From a virus, in the IMG/VR virus record IMGVR_UViG_3300003691_000019, positions 1-42,522 of that record: a DNA stretch of 42,522 nucleotides, one strand, 5' to 3'. Positions 28,292 to 38,168 of the stretch are shown here, piece by piece (positions within the stretch are counted from its first letter, which is position 1; each line of letters opens with the position of its first letter). The notes under the pieces are model-generated. The model was not told the origin of the DNA and searched no databases. It saw only the letters and a program-made list of their open reading frames with translations. The position numbers and the translations under genes are program-made.

Positions 28292-28725
28292 TGTTACCAA
28301 CTGAGCAATTAAAAAAGAACTTGATAAGATTAAAGCAAGGTGGAATCCAGAGCCTTGTCAAGAGTGGTATAGTTAAAAACGTGGGCTATATCAAAGAATT
28401 GCAGACAGAGGAACAAATGTTTGAGGGTATTCGATCAGATGGCAGTAATATTACTCCAGAATATACAGGGTTCACTAAAAGAATAAAAGCTAGTAAAGGC
28501 GACCCATACGATAGAGTAACTTTGAAAGATACAGGCGACTTCTACAAGAAGGTTTACATTAAGCTGGACCAAGATAGTTTTGCTCTTGATAGTTCTGATC
28601 CTAAAAGGGATGAATTGGTGCATAAGTACAAGCCAGAGATATTTGGCTTAACAGATAAGAATAAAAGAAAACTATCCGAAAGGATGAGAGATACTTTATT
28701 GAAGCAAATAAAAGACAGATTATAA
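28291..28725 (+). CDS. Probable neck/head-tail completion protein (144 aa)
   Basis: 144 residues with VTLKDTGDFYKKVYIKLDQDSFALDSSDPKRDELVHKYKPEIFGLTDKN broken over about 80-125. A TLxDTGxFYxx...SSDxKxxxLxxKYxxxIFGL pattern is common in siphovirus neck proteins of Bacteroidota. Place between the capsid and tail-terminator-like genes agrees with a head-tail joining role. Exact function inferred. Confidence 0.6.
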   Translation: MLPTEQLKKNLIRLKQGGIQSLVKSGIVKNVGYIKELQTEEQMFEGIRSDGSNITPEYTGFTKRIKASKGDPYDRVTLKDTGDFYKKVYIKLDQDSFALDSSDPKRDELVHKYKPEIFGLTDKNKRKLSERMRDTLLKQIKDRL

Positions 28726-29301
28726 ATGGCTTATCAAACACCTACTGTACCAATTCCACCTAACCCAGTCTTTATGGATAAAGCATTGGGCGAGATTCAA
28801 ACAGAGCTAAGTACTATTTCTTGGCTTACTCATGCCTTTGGGCGTAGTTACATTAAAGTAGAAATACGATCTGGAACAGAGTTAAGAGTTCCAATGGTGT
28901 ATAAAGGACAAGCTGAGTACTTGCCTGTTCAATTCAACGACAACTTACAAGCACAGTCATTCTTCGAGGTAGGCGATCAAGTAATAGAGGGCGAATGGGA
29001 TGATAATTTGCTTAACTTTTTTACTGTTGATGTTGGTCTAATTGTTTGGGCCAATTTGAAGAAGATTGACAGCGTAAAAGGAAATAGTTATTATTTTGCA
29101 GAGGAATTAAAAAGGGATATTAGAAACGTATTGAGAGGTGCTAACTTTTACTTTGGTGTTTCAGTTACTTCTATCCAAGAAGATATTGATGAAATATTTG
29201 CAGAGTATAACTTTGAGCAAGTAGAGAAGCAGTACTTTTCTTACCCTTATGTAGGTTTTAGAGTGAACTTTGATTTGACTATACCAGAGGAATGTGTTTA
29301 G
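28726..29301 (+). CDS. Tail terminator/completion-like protein (191 aa)
   Basis: 191 residues with a beta-alpha-beta layout (YIKVEIRSGTELRVPMVYKG, FFEVGDQVIEGEWDDNL, VDVGLIVWANLKKID, and a final YPYVGFRVNFDLTIPEECV). Position just before the tail assembly chaperones suits a tail terminator or completion protein. No direct family match was recognised. Confidence 0.5.
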   Translation: MAYQTPTVPIPPNPVFMDKALGEIQTELSTISWLTHAFGRSYIKVEIRSGTELRVPMVYKGQAEYLPVQFNDNLQAQSFFEVGDQVIEGEWDDNLLNFFTVDVGLIVWANLKKIDSVKGNSYYFAEELKRDIRNVLRGANFYFGVSVTSIQEDIDEIFAEYNFEQVEKQYFSYPYVGFRVNFDLTIPEECV

Positions 29302-29576
29302 AGTTCTACATTAGTATCAAAAAGGCGGTTTACTTCGCTGTATTTGCATCATTATTCATTAATGGTCTATTTATACTATTAGAGAAATTCGGGCTATTAG
29401 ATTGGCTTAGAATGAGAGTGACAAACAACCTTATTAGTAAAATGCTAGACTGTTATTTTTGTCTGGCACACCATATCACATTATTAGTAACCATTCCTGT
29501 TATGATTATGGACTTTAACGTAACATATTTAGCAGTTCCATTGATGGTGGCAGGAGTAATAAACCTTATGAAATGA
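29292..29576 (+). CDS. Small membrane protein with CxFC motif (94 aa)
   Basis: 94 residues with two or three membrane helices: VYFAVFASLFINGLFILL (about 13-30), HHITLLVTIPVMIM (about 60-73) and LAVPLMVAGVINL (about 80-92). Between them is MLDCYFCLAHH, a CxxC with adjacent His, resembling the C.FC...W motif of DUF1360-like membrane proteins. It is unusual among tail genes and overlaps both neighbours. A role in tail attachment to, or protection of, the host membrane is conceivable but unsupported. Confidence 0.58.
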   Translation: MCLEFYISIKKAVYFAVFASLFINGLFILLEKFGLLDWLRMRVTNNLISKMLDCYFCLAHHITLLVTIPVMIMDFNVTYLAVPLMVAGVINLMK

Positions 29577-29965
29577 AACCAGAATTAGAGTTTTACAATG
29601 ACATTCAAGACCTTCCTTTAGAGAGGTTCAATGCTTTTAACAAGTATGTAATGTTAGATACTGAGCTTGGGAGTTCGATCCAGGACTTTGATAAGATAGT
29701 AGTCAGAATCCATGAGTTTATTAATAAAGAGATGACAGAGGATGCAGTAAAGGAATTAATGAACCTAAGATTTGTAGTGAATAACGTATTAAATGAGAAT
29801 AACTTGAAGGGATTGGCTTTTGCTTCGTTAATCAAGAAAGTAAACGGTAAGGCCGTTGAAGATTATACAGAAGAAAAACTACGGGAACTTTTGAAGGAGT
29901 TGAGCGATAAAGGCTTGACGATTGGCGAAGTTGATAGTACCGTTAAGGAAGTAAAAAAAAAATAG
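29573..29965 (+). CDS. Tail assembly chaperone, gpG-like
   Basis: 130 residues, helical, acidic and Lys-rich (FINKEMTEDAVKELMNLRFVVNNVL...KLRELLKELSDKGL) ending EVKKK. It lies two genes upstream of the tape measure gene, the conserved place of gpG/gpGT chaperones. The last codons lie on a run of ten A just before TAG, a slippery site that would allow a -1 shift into the next frame. Confidence 0.75.
   Translation: MKPELEFYNDIQDLPLERFNAFNKYVMLDTELGSSIQDFDKIVVRIHEFINKEMTEDAVKELMNLRFVVNNVLNENNLKGLAFASLIKKVNGKAVEDYTEEKLRELLKELSDKGLTIGEVDSTVKEVKKK
29953..29965 (+). promoter_or_regulatory. Programmed -1 frameshift site
   Basis: Ten A (29953-29962) read as AAA AAA AAA directly before the TAG at 29963. 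A -1 slip leads into the frame AAA ATA GAG TTT GAA, which stays open to 30330. The downstream frame has no ATG near its start (only a TTG at 29995), which supports translation by frameshift. Confidence 0.75.
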
Positions 29966-30330
29966 AGTTTGAACTAAAGACATTCTTCCCTGAGTTGTTT
30001 GATGATGGGCAGGATTTTCAAGCTAGATTGAACAGGAAGGAAAGGTTATTGGCTTTGTGCGATTTAATGTTGGCAAAGGAAGAAGAGAAAGACGAAGCGA
30101 GCAAAAGACTTTTCAAGGCAGAGCAGGCTTTATTAAACTTGTTTAGGCCTAAGAATTTTATAGGAACTAACTCTTATGAAATTGCTTTTGAAAAGAACTT
30201 CCAAGTGCTTTGTCATGGTTTGAATAGCCACACGAACAAAGACGTAAAAAGAATGACTGTATTAGAAGCATACAGTTTAATGGAAATGTTAAAGAAACAG
30301 CAACAACAAAATGGCAGAAAATCCGATTAA
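29962..30330 (+). CDS. gpT-like extension of the tail chaperone (frameshift part)
   Basis: In the -1 frame the sequence continues IEFELKTFFPELFDDGQDFQARLNRKERLLALCDLML, then a helical section ending MEMLKKQQQQNGRKSD. Joined to the upstream frame it gives a fusion of about 252 residues, the gpGT product that binds the tape measure protein during tail assembly. Independent start at TTG 29995 is possible but less likely. Overlaps the tape measure start by 20 nt. Confidence 0.72.
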   Translation: MEFELKTFFPELFDDGQDFQARLNRKERLLALCDLMLAKEEEKDEASKRLFKAEQALLNLFRPKNFIGTNSYEIAFEKNFQVLCHGLNSHTNKDVKRMTVLEAYSLMEMLKKQQQQNGRKSD

Positions 30331-33300
30331 ATACAGCGACTTATTCCAAGATGATGGTGCGCTAGATAAATTGATAAAAAAGATTGCTGAACTAGAATCT
30401 GTTTATAAAGGGCTTGGTGGTAGCATTATATCTCAGATAAAAAAGATCAAGTCGGAGAGTGAGAAGTTAAATGTAGCAGAAGAAAAATCTACTGACGAAA
30501 TAGCAAAGAAAGAGAAAGAGCTAGAGAAACTTATCAAGGAGTACGATAAGTTGATGAAGATTGAAAAGGAAGTACAAGAGACTAAAAAGAAGGCTAGTAA
30601 ACTAGCCAAAGAGGAACAAAGGCTACTTGAAAAGCGCAATGATCTAACACAGGAAGCAGCGGTAGAAAATGCCAAGTTAAAGCTAGAAATACAAGAGCTA
30701 AATAAAGCGAATAAACAACAAGCAAGAGAAGCACTTGGATTGGTAGATGCCTATGAAAAGCAAGGCAAGAGGTTAGCCACTTTAAGACGGCAATACAAGA
30801 ACCTTGTATTAGAGGGTAAAGAAAACACAGAGCAAGCCCAAAAGTTATTCATCGAGGTAACAAAGTTAGATAAAGAGTTAAAAGACTTAGATGCTTCTGT
30901 TGGCCAAACGGGAAGAAACGTAGGTAATTATAAAGAGTCTGTAAAAGAAGCTTTAGAAGAAACAAATCTATGGGGCGAAGGATTGACAAACGCCATTGAT
31001 AAAAGTGGTGTTCTTGGTGGAGTGTTGCAGAAACTTCAAACTGTTATTGCTTTATTGACTAAAGCTAAGAGTGCTGATGAGAATCAAACGAAGTCTAACA
31101 TTGCTATTACAAGACTTCAAGATAAGGCTACTAAAGGGGCTACTGTAACTCAAAGAGCGTTTGGTAGAGCACAATTATTTTCTGCTAGGGCAGCAAGAGT
31201 GTTGGGTAAAGCGTTTAAAGCCACTGGTATTGGTTTATTGATCGTTGCTCTTGGTGGTTTAGTATCTTTATTAAGCAGAACTCAGAACGGTATAGATGGT
31301 CTTTCTAGAGTCATTGAAACATTAGAGCAAACGATACAAGTTTTAGTAAGGAGACTTTCTTTTTGGGGTGCAGCACTAGCATCTTTTTTTACTGGAATAG
31401 GACAGGGTATAGCAGAAATTATAACAGCAATAAAAAACTTTGAAGCTCCAGACTTCACAGAGAGCACAAATAGTTTTGCAGAAGCTCTAGAGAATTTGAA
31501 ATCTGTCTTTTCTGGAATACTAGATGAACTAGATAGGGCTTTTGAACAGGGGAAAAGAATTAGCCAGCTTGAAGCGCAAAGGCGAAAAGGTGCTATTTTA
31601 CTTAGAGAAGAGATTGCTAAATTAAATGCAGAAGCAGCAAAAGGAGAAGAAATTGAAGGGGATAATACTAAAAGTTTTGAAGAAAGGAAAGAAGCTATAT
31701 TATCAGCATCGAGAGCGCAAGAAGAAGCTAGTAGAAAGCAAGTTGAGCTTATTAAAGGAGAGATTCAAGTAATAGAAGAACGTCAAAGACTAGCCAGAGA
31801 GAGCGTTAAGGATCAGCAACAACTAGAAACATTGTTGGTATCTCAAAGAGAGGAGTTGAGTGAAAAAACTGTTGAATTAATTGAAGCAGAGGGAGAAGCT
31901 GTTATAAGGCAATTGGCCATCCGTAGGGTAGCCAATCAATTAGAGCAAGACTTGATTGAAAAGAACTTGGATATACTTATTGATGGGTTTGATAACCAAA
32001 AGACGATCAATGAGCAATTAATAGCGGATGAGAAAAGGCTATTTGAAGCAAGAAGGGAAACTTTAAAAAAAACCAAAAAACTTAGACAAGAAGTATTTGA
32101 ATCAGAAATAGCGGAAATACAAAAAACAACTGATGAGCAAATAAATGTTTTAGAACTTCAAGAACTTTTAGCAGAAGGTGATAGTATTAGACTTAATGAA
32201 AAAATACGTTTACTAGGCTTGTCTGAAATATTAGAAGGAAGGTTATTAGAAGTTTTAAGGGAAAATAATACTGCTACTAATGATTTAGCTGTTGCAGAGA
32301 AAGAGTTAAACGAATCTAGAATTGCTTTCTTAAAAGAAACGATTACAGCTACAGAGGACTTAGCCATTGCTAATGAGCGAAACGTACAGAAAAGAGAGCA
32401 AATGCAAGAAGATGCCAGAGTAAGAAGGGAAAAGGCAGAACTTGAAACACAAATTAAGATTGCAGAAGGAGACGAGGAATTAACAAAGGCTCTTATTGCT
32501 AAAAAAGAACAACTACAAATAGAAGCGGATCAAAAGTCTGCTGATTTGCGTATTAGTTCAATTGAAGCACAAAACGAAAGAGAGTTGAAAGAGCTTGAAA
32601 TAGGACTCCTGGAACAAGGCGAAAAGTCAAAAGATATAAATGCTAAAATATCTGATGAGCGTATTAACCAATTAGAGGAAGAAATACAATCAAGACAAGC
32701 CTTAAACCTTGATGCTGTTGATCAAGAGTTAGAACTTGCTAGATTAAAAGCTACAAGAGAAAAGGAAATAGAGCAGGAGAAGTATGAGGAATTGGCTCAG
32801 ATTAGAGATGCTTTTGTAGGTGGTACTATTGATGCGTTTATTGAAGAGAATGATAAAAGAAGTGCATTATTGGATGAGCAAGTAGATAATACTCAAAAGA
32901 GCATTGATAGACAGAAAACACTTGCAGAAGATGGGGTTGCTAATACATTAGCTTTCGAGGAAGCGGAGTTAGCGAAGTTGGAACAAAAGAAGCAACAAGC
33001 AGAGAAGGAAAGAATAAGACTAGAGAAAGTCAAGGCTTTGTATTCTGCTTATAGTGCTGCTGCTAGTAATAATGACGAACAAGCAATATTAAAAGCCCTT
33101 AGGGATTTAGCAATTTTAGAAGGTATCGCTGCTTCGGTTCAAGGATCATTCGGAGAAGGTACTGGTGAGCATGGAACTATTGCAGATGCTCTTGATGTAA
33201 GACAAGGCGGTGTTAAAGGTGGTAATGTTTTATCCAGAGGTATATTTAAAGGCGAGAAACACGCTAAAAAAGGCTTTGGTATTCCAGTACTTGTTGAAGG

Positions 33301-33628
33301 CGGTGAGGGTATTTTATCTACTAAGCAAATGAACGCTTTAGGCAAGGATAACTTCATGCAATTAACTCAGGCTTTAGATAGTGGAGTAGTGGGAAGTAAT
33401 TTCTTTAGCGATCAAATACCAATGATTCCAGAGGTTAATTCTATTAGTATTGATTTGGGTGGTATTAGTGCTAAATTAAACGATGTTGAAAGAGCGATTA
33501 AGGAAAAGCCAGTACAACAAGTGAATGTTGAAAACCTAAGAGAATCTTACATGGATATTGTAGATACTACGATAAAAGGCAAGAAGAAGTTAATTAGCAG
33601 ATACAGAGTCAATAAAAAGCGAATCTAA
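30311..33628 (+). CDS. Tape measure protein
   Basis: 1105 residues. Long coiled coils fill the first ~200 (ELEKLIKEYDKLMKIEKEVQE) and the region from about 440 to 890. A hydrophobic block KATGIGLLIVALGGLVSLLSR (about 304-324) and another hydrophobic, Gly-rich stretch LSFWGAALASFFTGIGQGIAE (about 349-369) are the usual membrane-spanning or pore-forming parts. The C-terminal ~170 residues include HAKKGFGIPVLVEGGEGILS. The protein sets tail length; 1105 residues of mostly helix suggest a tail well over 100 nm. It follows the frameshifted chaperone gene, as in classic siphoviruses. Confidence 0.9.
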   Translation: MAENPIKYSDLFQDDGALDKLIKKIAELESVYKGLGGSIISQIKKIKSESEKLNVAEEKSTDEIAKKEKELEKLIKEYDKLMKIEKEVQETKKKASKLAKEEQRLLEKRNDLTQEAAVENAKLKLEIQELNKANKQQAREALGLVDAYEKQGKRLATLRRQYKNLVLEGKENTEQAQKLFIEVTKLDKELKDLDASVGQTGRNVGNYKESVKEALEETNLWGEGLTNAIDKSGVLGGVLQKLQTVIALLTKAKSADENQTKSNIAITRLQDKATKGATVTQRAFGRAQLFSARAARVLGKAFKATGIGLLIVALGGLVSLLSRTQNGIDGLSRVIETLEQTIQVLVRRLSFWGAALASFFTGIGQGIAEIITAIKNFEAPDFTESTNSFAEALENLKSVFSGILDELDRAFEQGKRISQLEAQRRKGAILLREEIAKLNAEAAKGEEIEGDNTKSFEERKEAILSASRAQEEASRKQVELIKGEIQVIEERQRLARESVKDQQQLETLLVSQREELSEKTVELIEAEGEAVIRQLAIRRVANQLEQDLIEKNLDILIDGFDNQKTINEQLIADEKRLFEARRETLKKTKKLRQEVFESEIAEIQKTTDEQINVLELQELLAEGDSIRLNEKIRLLGLSEILEGRLLEVLRENNTATNDLAVAEKELNESRIAFLKETITATEDLAIANERNVQKREQMQEDARVRREKAELETQIKIAEGDEELTKALIAKKEQLQIEADQKSADLRISSIEAQNERELKELEIGLLEQGEKSKDINAKISDERINQLEEEIQSRQALNLDAVDQELELARLKATREKEIEQEKYEELAQIRDAFVGGTIDAFIEENDKRSALLDEQVDNTQKSIDRQKTLAEDGVANTLAFEEAELAKLEQKKQQAEKERIRLEKVKALYSAYSAAASNNDEQAILKALRDLAILEGIAASVQGSFGEGTGEHGTIADALDVRQGGVKGGNVLSRGIFKGEKHAKKGFGIPVLVEGGEGILSTKQMNALGKDNFMQLTQALDSGVVGSNFFSDQIPMIPEVNSISIDLGGISAKLNDVERAIKEKPVQQVNVENLRESYMDIVDTTIKGKKKLISRYRVNKKRI

Positions 33629-35454
33629 TGGTACAATTAGAGTTTGAAATAAACGGGAAACCAGCAGGTACTCCAAAGAACGCAAGCGAGATTAAGTTAA
33701 TATCTAACTGGGCAGAAACATCAACTGAGGATAATGCAGAAGCAGAGATAAGCACAAATACATTACAGTTTGCTTTGCAGGATGCTACAGATATTAGCAA
33801 CCACGTTCTAGGTGGATTAAATGGGGCGACTCAGGGAATATTTGAAGGTTTGCCGTATAAGATCAACCTCAAAAACCTAAAGGATAGCACTATAACTAAT
33901 ATCCTTGATGGGTATATTGACTTGGTAGATGACAGCACTTTTATTTCATGCGATGAGGTGGAAGCGAGTGTTAAAAAAAGAAACAACTTAGACTGGTTTT
34001 CTGCTAGAGCAGACAGTTTCTCTTTTGCTTATTTGGCCGATCCAAGTTATCAAGGCTCAGGGGCAATAACTAATGCTGATTATGTTAGTATTCCTTATGT
34101 TCTAAACTTTAGGCCAGATGAAACAGTATTGGCAACCACCGCTATAGCTTTGTTCTTATGTGTACAAGCGGTACGAGACGAAATTATACAACTTGCTAAA
34201 GCTACTGCTGATGCTGGAGAAGTTCTTGATGTGCTTCCTGGTACAAACATTGGTGATATTATTGCTGGCGCTGTAGCCTTTGTTATAGCCCTTGCTTATT
34301 TATTTGCAGTAGTGTTAGCTATTGTAACCATGATAAACGAATTAATAGAACAATTATACCCTGCTGTTAGATCACACAAAGGTATTCGTATTGTTAATCT
34401 GTTTCTTAAAGGTTGTTTGCACTTAGGTTTAGAGTTTTCCAGCACTATTTTTGATGTAGTAAACAACACAGTACAAGGCAATATCAATACAAACAAATAT
34501 TTAGGTTTGGTGTTTATGCCAGTACAAGATGAAAAAGGGAATAAAGGGATTTTTAATACCCAAGCAAAAACAGGAGTGCCAAAACAAAATAGTGCTATTT
34601 ACAACTTTGGGGATTTTATCCGAGTAATGAAACAGATGTTTAACGCTCAGATCAAAATAGAGGGTAAGACGCTTAGATTTGAGAGGAGAGATTATTGGCA
34701 AAAGAAAGCTTCATGGACTATGCCAGATGTTGAAACAGACCAGAGTTTAAGACTGAGTTCGTTTAAATACAATACAAACGAAGCTTTAAGTAATTTCTTG
34801 ATAAGCTACCAAACAGATTCACAAGACGAGAATACACTAGAGAATTTCGTAGGGACAAACATTCAAGTAATAACAGAGCCTAATACAATTAGTGATAAAG
34901 AGCTTGTTAATATTAAAGGATTTGGAGAAGTTAGACTTCCGTTTGCCAGAGCTATTAGGAAAGAGAGTTTGAACGATATAGAAAACGCAATAAAGCCAAT
35001 ACGTGATGCTATAAGTGGTATTGTTTATTTGGTATCATTAGGAAGAAAATCTATACCATCGACAAGTGAAAGAATAGGGGTTATGAATTTATCTGCTCAC
35101 ACAACAGCAGTAGATAAAATCTTCTTTGTAGAAGGCACAAAAAATAAGATAAGTAGCACAAATAATTTAACTGCTTCTGATCTGTATAATGAATTTCATT
35201 ACATTGATGCGTTTTACAATCCACAAACACAAGAGCATAATCAGTATAAAGTTTACGAGGGCGTAGAGATACCATTCTGTATTGACGATTGGAGAGCTTT
35301 ACAGACCAATAACTTTTTTACTACACCAGATGGAAAAGATGGTGAGATACTGAAAGTTGAGTGGGATATAAACAACGAGAAGGCTGTTGTAGATTACAAA
35401 ATCAAAGAACTTTACACGAAAAATCTTAAATTAGTATTTAATGTCGGTGCATAG
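33628..35454 (+). CDS. Distal tail / baseplate hub protein (608 aa)
   Basis: 608 residues directly after the tape measure gene, where distal-tail and hub proteins lie. N-terminal beta-rich part (LEFEINGKPAGTPKNASEIKL), then an unusual hydrophobic stretch GDIIAGAVAFVIALAYLFAVVLA (about 209-231, split by position), followed by FGDFIRVMKQMFNAQIKIEGKTL and RLSSFKYNTNEAL. The latter section resembles the gp27/hub-like folds of tail tips. The hydrophobic segment may insert into the host membrane during infection. Assignment by position and composition. Confidence 0.62.
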   Translation: MVQLEFEINGKPAGTPKNASEIKLISNWAETSTEDNAEAEISTNTLQFALQDATDISNHVLGGLNGATQGIFEGLPYKINLKNLKDSTITNILDGYIDLVDDSTFISCDEVEASVKKRNNLDWFSARADSFSFAYLADPSYQGSGAITNADYVSIPYVLNFRPDETVLATTAIALFLCVQAVRDEIIQLAKATADAGEVLDVLPGTNIGDIIAGAVAFVIALAYLFAVVLAIVTMINELIEQLYPAVRSHKGIRIVNLFLKGCLHLGLEFSSTIFDVVNNTVQGNINTNKYLGLVFMPVQDEKGNKGIFNTQAKTGVPKQNSAIYNFGDFIRVMKQMFNAQIKIEGKTLRFERRDYWQKKASWTMPDVETDQSLRLSSFKYNTNEALSNFLISYQTDSQDENTLENFVGTNIQVITEPNTISDKELVNIKGFGEVRLPFARAIRKESLNDIENAIKPIRDAISGIVYLVSLGRKSIPSTSERIGVMNLSAHTTAVDKIFFVEGTKNKISSTNNLTASDLYNEFHYIDAFYNPQTQEHNQYKVYEGVEIPFCIDDWRALQTNNFFTTPDGKDGEILKVEWDINNEKAVVDYKIKELYTKNLKLVFNVGA

Positions 35455-35704
35455 CAATTTAAAAACAGCAGTAGAAAGCCTAAACAAGTTAGGGGAAGTT
35501 CTGGAGTCAAACAAAAAATTGATGAAGGAAACCTTTTCTTATGTTGAAGAAAACTTGACAGGCGAGGATAAAAGCACTTTTCAACAGTTCGTTAAAGAGT
35601 CAAACGATCTTGTAAACAATGCAGGGAAGGTGGACTTCCACGAAGCAATGAGATTAATGAACGAATTGAAAGAAAAGTATGGCAAGCGCAACAGTAGTAA
35701 GTAG
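35441..35704 (+). CDS. Small helical tail protein (87 aa)
   Basis: 87 residues, Lys/Glu-rich and helical (LKTAVESLNKLGEVLESNKKLM...ETFSYVEENLTG). Overlaps the hub gene by 14 nt and the next gene by 26 nt. Possibly a chaperone or accessory for tip assembly; no family recognised. Confidence 0.6.
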   Translation: MSVHSNLKTAVESLNKLGEVLESNKKLMKETFSYVEENLTGEDKSTFQQFVKESNDLVNNAGKVDFHEAMRLMNELKEKYGKRNSSK

Positions 35705-38165
35705 AGTTTTTACGAATTTCTTTCGGCCAGAAACAACTGACTTTCTGATAGGAAATGTAGGTGATTACATCCAAGAAGAAATAGTATTTGATGTTGAGAT
35801 TGCTTTTACTAGCTCAATATCTGAGGAATTAATAGTAACCAATAATGATACAATAGAAAAAGTAAATGGCTCTTTCTATGATGATGGTTTTACGATAGGT
35901 TCTACGGTTCAAGTTACAGCAGATGTAAATGGTACGCTAATGGATATTAGCGGAACGGTTGCTAACCTTTCTCCGAACTTTATGACTCTTACTGGTATTG
36001 TAGATAATGCGCCTTATGTTGGTGGTTTACAAAACGGTACTTATCCACTTAATGATGGAACTAATGACCGTAAAGCAATGACTGTTTCAAGCGCAACTGG
36101 AATAGAGGGTGTAGAGTTTGAATTTGCTTTAGTGTCTAATACAGATTATCAATCTGGTGTTTTTACAGGAATAATTGATGGCACTACTTCAAACTTTAAA
36201 TATAATAGTGTAGATACACTTGCTTTAAGTGGCTCTGCTTCTATGAGTCCTAATGGGTTCCAGTCTAGCCATGCTGTTGTAATTGAGCCAACAATAACTT
36301 ATGTTGCTGATTTAGGAACAAGCAAAAGATACGGAGTTACTATATATTATGTGATAGGCCCGTTTTGGGATGCGCTAACAGATTTAGAGAATCAAACAAG
36401 GCCACCTTTCTTTTTTGATACTGAGTGTTTAACTAGTGTTGTAAATATTAAGTTTTTTCCACAAGTTGGAAATCCTAATATAGTTATACAGCCAGATACT
36501 ACACAGACTCAAAAGCTGGGCAATACAGGATGGTTTAACGAGAGCAGAAACGGTGGTGCTAATAATTTTAGTGTGGTTTCTTTTGAGTTGTTTAATAGTA
36601 ACTCGATTCCAGTTAATACTATCCAGAGCAACTTTAATACTGATTTTACTCTTATTCTTGATGATCCAAATAACACGGCATTAAGTGAATATTCACTAGG
36701 CTGGTTATGGACTCCAGAAGATACTTCTTTGTACTCTAACAGTACAGATTACTTCCATGAGAATTGTATGCTTTCTACTTTCGGCTCTATTATACCTTTA
36801 ACAGAAGCGAGTGGAAGTGCAGTAAATGGTGGTACTGCTTATGCAAGACCAGGAAGTAATTCTAAAATGCAAATTAGGTTTATTAGCCTAGTTCGATCTG
36901 GAAACAATGTAATTATAAAAGGAAGGTTTGAGCCTACGCAAGAATTTGGCACTTACATTGATTCGCTTGGCGGTTCAGATTTAAACTATGTTTTTTGGGT
37001 GTCTGCTGGGCAAGAAAGCTTATCAACTACTCAGAGCGATAGAGTTAGTTTATTAGTTCAGTATGGAGAGTTAAACACTACAAATACTTTAACTCAGGCA
37101 ACAACGGTAACTAATAGCTTTCTAGAGCATCCACAGCCAGTTAGTCAAGTTGGTGTGGCTACTTATGAGGGTGCGGTAGAAGATGAGGTTGTAGGAAGAT
37201 CAACACTAGCGGTAAATGTTCAACAAGGGGAAGAAATAGAAGAAATAGCCATAACGATAGAAGGGTATAACATATCCACTCAAGCAAGTTATATCTTAGA
37301 AGAAGCGGTGTTTGATACAACGGCCTTCCCGAAGGATGCTAATAATATACAGCAGATTGATATAGATACTACAAGGGGCTTTAAAATGGCTTCTGGAGTA
37401 GATAAGAACGAGGTTAAAATATTTAGAAGCCCAAGCGAAGATACAGCAACAGAGGTTGCTTATAGATCGTTGTATGCTTTTAGGTTACGGTGGGAAGATT
37501 GGATTGAAAATCTAAATGTAGATAGCGACTTCTTTAATAATACTCAGTTAAATAAAGGTTTAAACCAAGACTGGGCAACTAAAGATGATATAACAAACTG
37601 GAAGATTACTTATAACGTAGGGTTAAGGATCAACAGAGCTGGAACGATTGTAAACACCAAACAAAGCTCTGATATTGTTATTCGAGATTATGAAGAAAGC
37701 AATATTTACGATGGTGCTATTACTTTATACAACGATACAAAAACAGTATCTAATTTTATTGGTATAAATGCTAGTGGAATAAGAGAAAATGCAATAGGTA
37801 GAAATGTAAACACATGGGTAGAAGCAGACTTTGATTTAGAAGATGTGCTTGGTGATGTTGGCGATATTAACGATTACTACGGTGTTATTCGTATTGAGGA
37901 ATACCGTAATGGCGGTATTACAGCTATTGATATGCTGAGTACTATCTTGGATAACGAAACGGCATCGAATTTATTAATACCTTTAACAGGGGAAAGCAAG
38001 ACGAAAATTACGAAGGTAAGTGCAACAAAAATAAGGCTAGAGTGCTATATTGATTACACTAAATTACAGGCAGGGGGCGCTACTTATAAGGTAAGTGCAA
38101 GATTGGGGGCGAAGAACATTAATTTAGGTAAGTACTCCAGCCAATATAGTTTAAAATACAATTAG
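35679..38165 (+). CDS. Large tail-tip/baseplate protein (828 aa)
   Basis: 828 residues, nearly all beta: MASATVVSRVFTNFFRPETT, repeated small Gly/Thr/Ser-rich strands, WDALTDLENQTRPPFFFD near 228-245, LRWEDWIENLNVDSDFFNN in the last third, and a terminal KVSARLGAKNINLGKYSSQY. The RWEDW segment resembles the RWQDVLN segment of the 868-residue protein, so the two large tail proteins may share a domain. Likely structural baseplate or tip protein. Confidence 0.62.
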   Translation: MASATVVSRVFTNFFRPETTDFLIGNVGDYIQEEIVFDVEIAFTSSISEELIVTNNDTIEKVNGSFYDDGFTIGSTVQVTADVNGTLMDISGTVANLSPNFMTLTGIVDNAPYVGGLQNGTYPLNDGTNDRKAMTVSSATGIEGVEFEFALVSNTDYQSGVFTGIIDGTTSNFKYNSVDTLALSGSASMSPNGFQSSHAVVIEPTITYVADLGTSKRYGVTIYYVIGPFWDALTDLENQTRPPFFFDTECLTSVVNIKFFPQVGNPNIVIQPDTTQTQKLGNTGWFNESRNGGANNFSVVSFELFNSNSIPVNTIQSNFNTDFTLILDDPNNTALSEYSLGWLWTPEDTSLYSNSTDYFHENCMLSTFGSIIPLTEASGSAVNGGTAYARPGSNSKMQIRFISLVRSGNNVIIKGRFEPTQEFGTYIDSLGGSDLNYVFWVSAGQESLSTTQSDRVSLLVQYGELNTTNTLTQATTVTNSFLEHPQPVSQVGVATYEGAVEDEVVGRSTLAVNVQQGEEIEEIAITIEGYNISTQASYILEEAVFDTTAFPKDANNIQQIDIDTTRGFKMASGVDKNEVKIFRSPSEDTATEVAYRSLYAFRLRWEDWIENLNVDSDFFNNTQLNKGLNQDWATKDDITNWKITYNVGLRINRAGTIVNTKQSSDIVIRDYEESNIYDGAITLYNDTKTVSNFIGINASGIRENAIGRNVNTWVEADFDLEDVLGDVGDINDYYGVIRIEEYRNGGITAIDMLSTILDNETASNLLIPLTGESKTKITKVSATKIRLECYIDYTKLQAGGATYKVSARLGAKNINLGKYSSQYSLKYN

Positions 38166-38168
38166 GAT

